Source: Desulfobacterales bacterium
Lineage (GTDB): Bacteria; Desulfobacterota; Desulfobacteria; Desulfobacterales; Desulfosalsimonadaceae
Direction: 5' to 3'
NCBI GenBank assembly: GCA_034520365.1
Contig: JAXHNP010000002.1
Coordinates: 124,001-188,000, forward strand
Length of the DNA: 64,000 nt
A program made the translations under genes and the position numbers. This document shows positions 59,460-64,000 of the stretch, piece after piece. The stretch's first letter is position 1. Each line of letters begins with the position of its first letter. A model generated the notes under the pieces. It was not told the origin of the DNA and ran no database searches. It worked only from the letters and a program-made list of their open reading frames with translations.

Positions 59460-61382
59460 ATGGCTAAACAATCAAGAAATCATGCTGCCTGGTATATGAC
59501 TGCTGAGCACTGTCCGGTCACCGGATTGCCCGTCTCATGCCCGGAGGTTCCTGTCAGCCGGCGTGCGGGCAGCAGCTACCGGGTTGAGATGGCCAAACTC
59601 GGGGAGCGGATTTTTCTGGTCAAAGCGACCGGATATGTGCGCGCTGTTGATATAACGGATTCCTTATCATTAATTGACCGCTTTTTATCCGAAAATTTCA
59701 ATTCTGAGAAAAATGTGGTTTTAATTGAGGATTATTCGGATGTGAACGGGGCGGAAACCGACGCCAGGAAACAGTACGTTGACTATTTCAAGGATCACCG
59801 TCAGATTCTGGCCGGCGTTCTTTACAATATGCCCCCGCTGTTTAAAATCAGTTATCATCTGGCCACGCGGCTGCAGTTTTTCGATGCCCCGCTTTATGCG
59901 GTTTCTGATTATTCCCAGGCCATCAGCGTGGCCATGCAGATCATCGATCAGGCCCCTTTGGGGTCGCCGCCGCCTTCCGGTAAAAGCGCCTTTTCAGTAA
60001 CCATTCCGAACCGGTTTTCCATTTACGCGACCCTTCCGGATTTTTCAAAAGCGCTTGCCGCCGGGATTAAAAATAAATTTAAGGCGGTTTCCCTGAGGCT
60101 GCTCAGTCGTTTCAACCAGGCGCTCACCCGGCAATACGCGGAGCGCCTGCTTGACTATATTCAATCAATTGATTGGCAGCATGAGGGGGTATTGCCGGCT
60201 GCGGGCTCAAAATCAAAATCCGGGGATCAATCCATTAACCAGGTTTTTGAAGCGATTGGCTATGTCAAGTTTGAGATCGATCGCCTGATTAATGAAAAAA
60301 TGGCCGCGGAACAGGAGTTAAAGGCCAGCGAACAGCGCTACCGCCAGGTGGTGGAGCACGCCAAAGCCGCGATCATGGAGATCGATATCAAAACCGGCAG
60401 AATGGAGAGCTTTAACGATGTCCTGTCTGATATCACCGGTTATACCCGGGAAGAGATCATGTCCATGACCGTTTTTGATATGATGACCGAAGAGAGCCGA
60501 AAAAATTATACGGTCCGCTACAACCGGCTGCTGGCCGGTGAAAGCATTTCGCCGGATGTCATCTATCAGGTGATTACCAAAAGCGGGGATATGCGATGGG
60601 TCCTGCTCAACACCAGCCGGACGTATCTGGCGGGCGAGCCGCACAGGACCAATGTTGTTTTAAGCGATATCACCGAAATGAAGCGGATTGAAGCCAAACT
60701 CCTGGAGTATCAGGCCAAGCTCAAATCCCTTTCCATCCAGCTTTCCAAAACCCAGGAAAACGAGCGGCGAATGCTGGCATCCCGGCTTCATGACAGCGTC
60801 AGCCAGGAGCTTTTTGCCGCCCAGCTTCAGCTCAACGCGCTTGAGAATAAAATAGGAGAGGCAGAACAACTGCAGCGGGTCAGGGAGATTAAGGGCCAGA
60901 TTCAGAAGGTGATCAGGGATACCAAGTCCCTGACGTTTGATTTGAGTCCGCCGGTTTTATATGATTTCGGTCTTGAGGAGGCATTGACATCCCTTGCCGG
61001 ATCGGTTGGGACAAAATATGGTATTCCGGTTAAGACTTGGTTTTCCGGGGACCTGGATAAAATTGACGATGAAATTAAAATTATTCTGTATCGCGTTTTA
61101 AATGAACTGATCCAAAATACGGTAAAGCATGCCCGCGCCAAGGAGATCCGGATCAGTTTGAATAATGCCGGTCATCTGATCACTATGGATGTTGAAGACG
61201 ACGGGATCGGGTTTGATGGGGAGAATCTTTACACGGAGGCCGCATCCTATGAGGGGTTCGGCATTTTTGACATCCGGGAAAAAATGCAGCATCTGGGCGG
61301 AAGTTTTGCCATTGATTCCAGGCCCGGCGCCGGCACGGCGATTATGGTTGAGGTGCCAATAGGGGATAAGCTCAGCAATTAA
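59460..61382 (+). CDS. NarX-type (HisKA_3) histidine kinase with PAS domain, second of tandem pair
   Basis: A 640-residue protein with the same plan as the preceding kinase: the N-terminal motif TAEHCPVTGLPVSCPEVPVS, the PAS domain QRYRQVVEHAKAAIMEID...VVLSDITEMKRIE, the HisKA_3 box RRMLASRLHDSVSQELF and ATPase boxes LNELIQNTVKHAR and VEDDGIGFDGE. The DITEMKRIEA and HDSVSQELF stretches are nearly identical in both copies. The gene follows by 31 bp with no promoter that I can see, so both are probably made together and may form heterodimers. Confidence 0.92.
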   Translation: MAKQSRNHAAWYMTAEHCPVTGLPVSCPEVPVSRRAGSSYRVEMAKLGERIFLVKATGYVRAVDITDSLSLIDRFLSENFNSEKNVVLIEDYSDVNGAETDARKQYVDYFKDHRQILAGVLYNMPPLFKISYHLATRLQFFDAPLYAVSDYSQAISVAMQIIDQAPLGSPPPSGKSAFSVTIPNRFSIYATLPDFSKALAAGIKNKFKAVSLRLLSRFNQALTRQYAERLLDYIQSIDWQHEGVLPAAGSKSKSGDQSINQVFEAIGYVKFEIDRLINEKMAAEQELKASEQRYRQVVEHAKAAIMEIDIKTGRMESFNDVLSDITGYTREEIMSMTVFDMMTEESRKNYTVRYNRLLAGESISPDVIYQVITKSGDMRWVLLNTSRTYLAGEPHRTNVVLSDITEMKRIEAKLLEYQAKLKSLSIQLSKTQENERRMLASRLHDSVSQELFAAQLQLNALENKIGEAEQLQRVREIKGQIQKVIRDTKSLTFDLSPPVLYDFGLEEALTSLAGSVGTKYGIPVKTWFSGDLDKIDDEIKIILYRVLNELIQNTVKHARAKEIRISLNNAGHLITMDVEDDGIGFDGENLYTEAASYEGFGIFDIREKMQHLGGSFAIDSRPGAGTAIMVEVPIGDKLSN

Positions 61383-61708
61383 AACGCTCGGGCTTAAAGG
61401 TTGACGGCTTCGTAAAAAGCGGTTTATGCCGCCACGGCGGAATTTTTGCAGAAAGTAACTCAAAAAGGCGCTCAAAACCCGTCCATACTGTCATTTCGAG
61501 CGGCAGCGAGAAATCTTTACAATAAGATTCCTCGTCACTATCGTTCCTCGGAATGACAGTAGCGGAAAGGTCCGGAATAACAATATATAGTATTGAGTTC
61601 CTTGGAAGCGGTTTATGCCGCCACGGCGGAATTTTTGCAGAAAGTAACTTATGATTCGTACTCGTGCTCGTAATCGGCCTTTAAATTCCCCGAGTACGAT
61701 CAGTTCCT
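61383..61708. repeat. Intergenic repeat cluster
   Basis: This holds a 17-bp end of MITE B (GACGGCTTCGTAAAAAGC, 61402-61419), then a 43-bp direct repeat AGCGGTTTATGCCGCCACGG... at 61418-61460 and again 61607-61649, and between them a TCGAGCGGCAGCGAGAAAT...CCTCGGAATGACA repeat also seen at 49873-49970. A hairpin TCGTACTCG/CGAGTACGA follows at about 61660-61699 and may end the kinase transcript. No gene. Confidence 0.65.
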
Positions 61709-62719
61709 TCATTTCTTATTTACTGTATGCCACAGCAGCTCGATCATCTCCTGCATAAACGGCACGGGGTTTTCTTCGGTGAGCCTGTATAAAGCGGCGC
61801 TTTCTTTGGGATCGGTAATTTTTCCGGCTTCTTCTTTGGCTGCCGCCTGGATCTGCGCTTCATCCGCCGCATCGCGGAAAATTCGGGTAAGGGCGATCCG
61901 CAGAATACTGGAGCGCTTAAGCCCCAGATCATCAAGCGCCGCTCTGAATTGCCGGGAGTCAACCCGGCTTAGCTGGCTGACCGCTTCTTCGGCCAGTTCG
62001 TTTTTTGATTTGGGCTGGCTGACCTCAACCCTTCCCGAGGCGATCAACGAATTCAAATGCTTGTAGGCGGTAAAGTCATCAAGTCCGCTTTTGTCAATTA
62101 TTTGCCGAACGGTGGATTTTCCGTCAATCAGGGACAGAATGCGCCACTCATCCGGATTCAGCTTGATATCGCCCCCGCTCTGATCCGTATTGCCGGCAAT
62201 TTTTATGATGCCGGCTTCATTGGGAATCTGTTTCTTGAAAATTTCAATTTCATCAACCCGCCGGGATGCCTCCAGCAGCAGGTTCATGGTGTTTAATTTG
62301 TTTCCCACCACGCCTTTCAGGTTTAGATCCTCGTCCTGGTATTCAAATTCCCCATGAGTCCATAGGAACACATTATAGATCGTGTTTTCTGCCTGTTTTA
62401 AAAGAAAGGCGTTTAGCTTTTCAAGGGAGATGTGGCCCTGCTGAACCAGGGTTTTGCCCAACCCCTGTTTGTTCTTGCGGCTGAACGCCAGGCATTCATT
62501 GAGGACCTGCTGCGAGATCATGCCTTTGTTTTTTAGCAGATCGCCCAGTCGATTGGTTTTTTGGGTCTCCGTGGCAAATACGACATCCCCTTCGTGCAGA
62601 TATATCTGAACCTCATTGGTATCGGACTTGATCGTTAGTTTCCCCGTCTTTTGATCATAATTGAGCATCTGCAAAAGAGAGGTCAGGTAGAATGTTTCCA
62701 GGTTGCCCTTTATTGTCAT
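61709..62719 (-). CDS. DUF4388 (PATAN-like) domain protein
   Basis: A 336-residue protein beginning MTIKGNLETFYLTSLLQMLNYDQKTGKLTI, followed by VQIYLHEGDVVFATETQKTNRLGDLLKNKG, typical of the DUF4388 (PATAN) domain that occurs in signal transduction proteins of Deltaproteobacteria. A second copy-like stretch LKKKGMISQQVLNECLAF belongs to the same region. The later part (DEWRILSLIDGKSTVRQIIDKSGL) resembles a winged-helix-like domain. It may report on a cellular state in gliding or development pathways. Its exact role is unknown. Confidence 0.85.
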   Translation of the reverse strand: MTIKGNLETFYLTSLLQMLNYDQKTGKLTIKSDTNEVQIYLHEGDVVFATETQKTNRLGDLLKNKGMISQQVLNECLAFSRKNKQGLGKTLVQQGHISLEKLNAFLLKQAENTIYNVFLWTHGEFEYQDEDLNLKGVVGNKLNTMNLLLEASRRVDEIEIFKKQIPNEAGIIKIAGNTDQSGGDIKLNPDEWRILSLIDGKSTVRQIIDKSGLDDFTAYKHLNSLIASGRVEVSQPKSKNELAEEAVSQLSRVDSRQFRAALDDLGLKRSSILRIALTRIFRDAADEAQIQAAAKEEAGKITDPKESAALYRLTEENPVPFMQEMIELLWHTVNKK

Positions 62720-62949
62720 ACCGGCTCCGGGACTGCGGGTTTAGAATTGCGCATGTTATCTGTTTAGCGGTCACCCCTTCATACATAATCCGGACTGGAA
62801 AATCAACCGATCTGACACAGCTGTCAGTCAAAATTGGACAGGCGCTCATGATTAGTGCCATTTTTGGCGGGGATGCGGATAAATCATTTGCTTTTTTAAA
62901 TAAAAATATCTTATTTTATTGATATATTTCAAAGCTTGATAGGATAAAC

Positions 62950-63000
62950 GCCCCAATGACAGGGATGGAGGCCCTGAACCAGCGGGATTTCATTAGGGGC
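62950..63000 (+). promoter_or_regulatory. Structured 5' leader upstream of the Usp gene
   Basis: GCCCCAATGA (62950-62959) pairs with TCATTAGGGGC (62990-63000), one base bulged. Inside, CAGGG (62960-62964) pairs with CCCTG (62972-62976). The fold ends 5 nt before the ribosome site GGAAGG and 18 nt before the ATG at 63019. It resembles a cis-acting RNA element, but no known riboswitch class is matched. Confidence 0.55.
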
Positions 63001-63018
63001 TGAAAAGGAAGGAAGCAG

Positions 63019-63951
63019 ATGCGAAGGAAAATATTAATCGCTGTGGATCAGTCGGTTCACGCCAAGCAGGCCATAAAATACGCCGCCCGAACAGGGGGAC
63101 TGGTAAAGAATATGGATTTTGTGCTGTTTCATGTGCAGCCCATGATTTCCCAGTATCTTGTCGAGGAGGCGCGATCAAAACCCAAGGCCAGGTCGCAGTT
63201 GGAAGCGCTCCGCCAGAAAAATCATCAGGCATCGCTTGAGCTTTTGGAGAATTGCAAAACCCGGTTAACCGAAACGGGTATTGGGGCGGAACGTATCGAA
63301 ACAAAGACCGCGCCGCGGGAGGCGGGGGTGGCGGATGATATCATCCAGATGGCGGAGGCCGGCAGATACGATACGATTTTGATCGGAAGGCGCGGCATAT
63401 CCGCATTTCAGGAGTTCTTCGTCGGCAGCGTGACGACCAATCTGGTGGCGCATGCGAAACAGATTCCGGTGTGGCTGGTGGATGGAATGGTCGCTTCCGA
63501 CCATGTGCTGATTGCCGTGGACGGGTCGGTCAATTCCCTGCGCGCCCTGGACCATGCGGTGTTTATTTTGTCCGAAACTAAAGAGCCAAAAATTGAGCTT
63601 CTGCATGTAAAACCGCGTTTTGGCGATTTCTGTGAGATGGATCTCGGCGATATGGAAACGGATAATCTCAAACAGGCCATGGAAAATGCCGATCAGCGAT
63701 GCTTGACCGACTTTCAGGTTCAGGCGATGAATATGCTGAAAGATGCCGGCTTTACGGATTCGCAGGTCCAATTCCGGCAGATTGAAAAACGTCTTTCCCC
63801 GGCCAACGCCATCGTCGAAGAACTGCATAAAGGCGATTTCGGAACGCTAGTGATCGGCAAGCGGGGGATGAGTGCCAGTCAATTCATGGGCCGGGTGGCC
63901 GGGACGATGGTTCAGAAAATTCAGGATCGGGCGGTTTGGATCGTTCCGTGA
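63019..63951 (+). CDS. Tandem universal stress protein (UspA-type)
   Basis: A 310-residue protein of two Usp domains. Domain 1 (KILIAVDQSVHAKQAIKYAAR...DTILIGRRGISAFQEFFVGSVTTNLV) and domain 2 (HVLIAVDGSVNSLRALDHA...TLVIGKRGMSASQFMGRVAGTMV) each have the G-x2-G-x9-G ATP motif, the second somewhat changed. It binds ATP and acts in stress survival. It follows a structured leader with GGAAGG as ribosome site. The DUF4388 gene lies divergently upstream. Confidence 0.93.
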   Translation: MRRKILIAVDQSVHAKQAIKYAARTGGLVKNMDFVLFHVQPMISQYLVEEARSKPKARSQLEALRQKNHQASLELLENCKTRLTETGIGAERIETKTAPREAGVADDIIQMAEAGRYDTILIGRRGISAFQEFFVGSVTTNLVAHAKQIPVWLVDGMVASDHVLIAVDGSVNSLRALDHAVFILSETKEPKIELLHVKPRFGDFCEMDLGDMETDNLKQAMENADQRCLTDFQVQAMNMLKDAGFTDSQVQFRQIEKRLSPANAIVEELHKGDFGTLVIGKRGMSASQFMGRVAGTMVQKIQDRAVWIVP

Positions 63952-64000
63952 CCATTGATGAGCGGAAAGATGGGCACTGCACCGGAAAAAGAATTTATAT

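Noticed and set aside
1-64000. tRNA and rRNA genes
   Set aside because: I looked in the intergenic stretches for cloverleaf patterns and rRNA-like sequence and saw none; a covariance search could still find a divergent one.

Overview
The window looks like a chromosomal segment of a Desulfobacterota-type (Desulfobacterales-like) anaerobe. This is inferred from gene content and base use, not proven: feoA-feoB followed by a small Cys-rich FeoB-associated membrane protein, a fused TusA-DsrE (YedF-type) selenium/sulfur protein, a DUF4388 protein, a non-pyrrolysine MttB-family methyltransferase, and many large PAS histidine kinases. The housekeeping genes are GC-rich. The blocks at 1-10 kb and 34-45 kb are more AT-rich and look acquired.

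Layout. 1-10 kb is an integron-type cassette array on the minus strand with no integrase in view. Four attC-like sites (529-602, 4399-4472, 5510-5567, 9013-9081) separate cassettes. These hold a PD-(D/E)XK nuclease (cut by the window edge), a four-gene surface-polysaccharide set, a STAND NTPase with an SH3 domain, a four-gene set (Abi-alpha-like protein, Ser/Thr kinase, unknown protein, PD-(D/E)XK-like protein), and a frameshifted Abi_C gene. Several stop codons lie inside attC sites, as expected for cassettes. 10.6-34 kb is ordinary chromosome: lipase-like lipoprotein, MscS channel, sensor kinase, DtxR-feoAB iron locus, SDR, acyl-CoA synthetase, a protease lacking its Ser, OpuAC and BCCT betaine genes, cinA, a TerB-DnaJ protein, pepA, a sugar epimerase, a periplasmic binding protein and a hybrid kinase.

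34-45 kb is a second accessory block with attC sites closely matching those at the left end (38886-38959, 40543-40614). It carries BrnTA and HigBA toxin-antitoxin pairs, broken type I restriction (hsdR) pieces, DUF1016 and AlbA_2-type proteins, gene scraps, an MttB homologue and an outer-membrane protein. 45-64 kb returns to chromosome: NSS transporter, TrmJ-type methyltransferase, a CDF-NifX metal transporter, ftsH, a Clp1-like P-loop protein, LysR/yedF, radical SAM, a nitronate-monooxygenase-like protein, two tandem paralogous NarX-type kinases, a DUF4388 protein and a tandem Usp protein with a structured leader.

Two families of small non-coding mobile elements (MITE-like) are spread through intergenic space. 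Family A is about 148 bp with TTTGTTCT-type inverted ends and 10-bp target duplications. Family B is 151 bp with 6-bp duplications. The most promising lead is the cassette at 5537-8987, which looks like an undescribed anti-phage module built from a kinase, an unknown protein and a nuclease-like protein, carried by an integron array.
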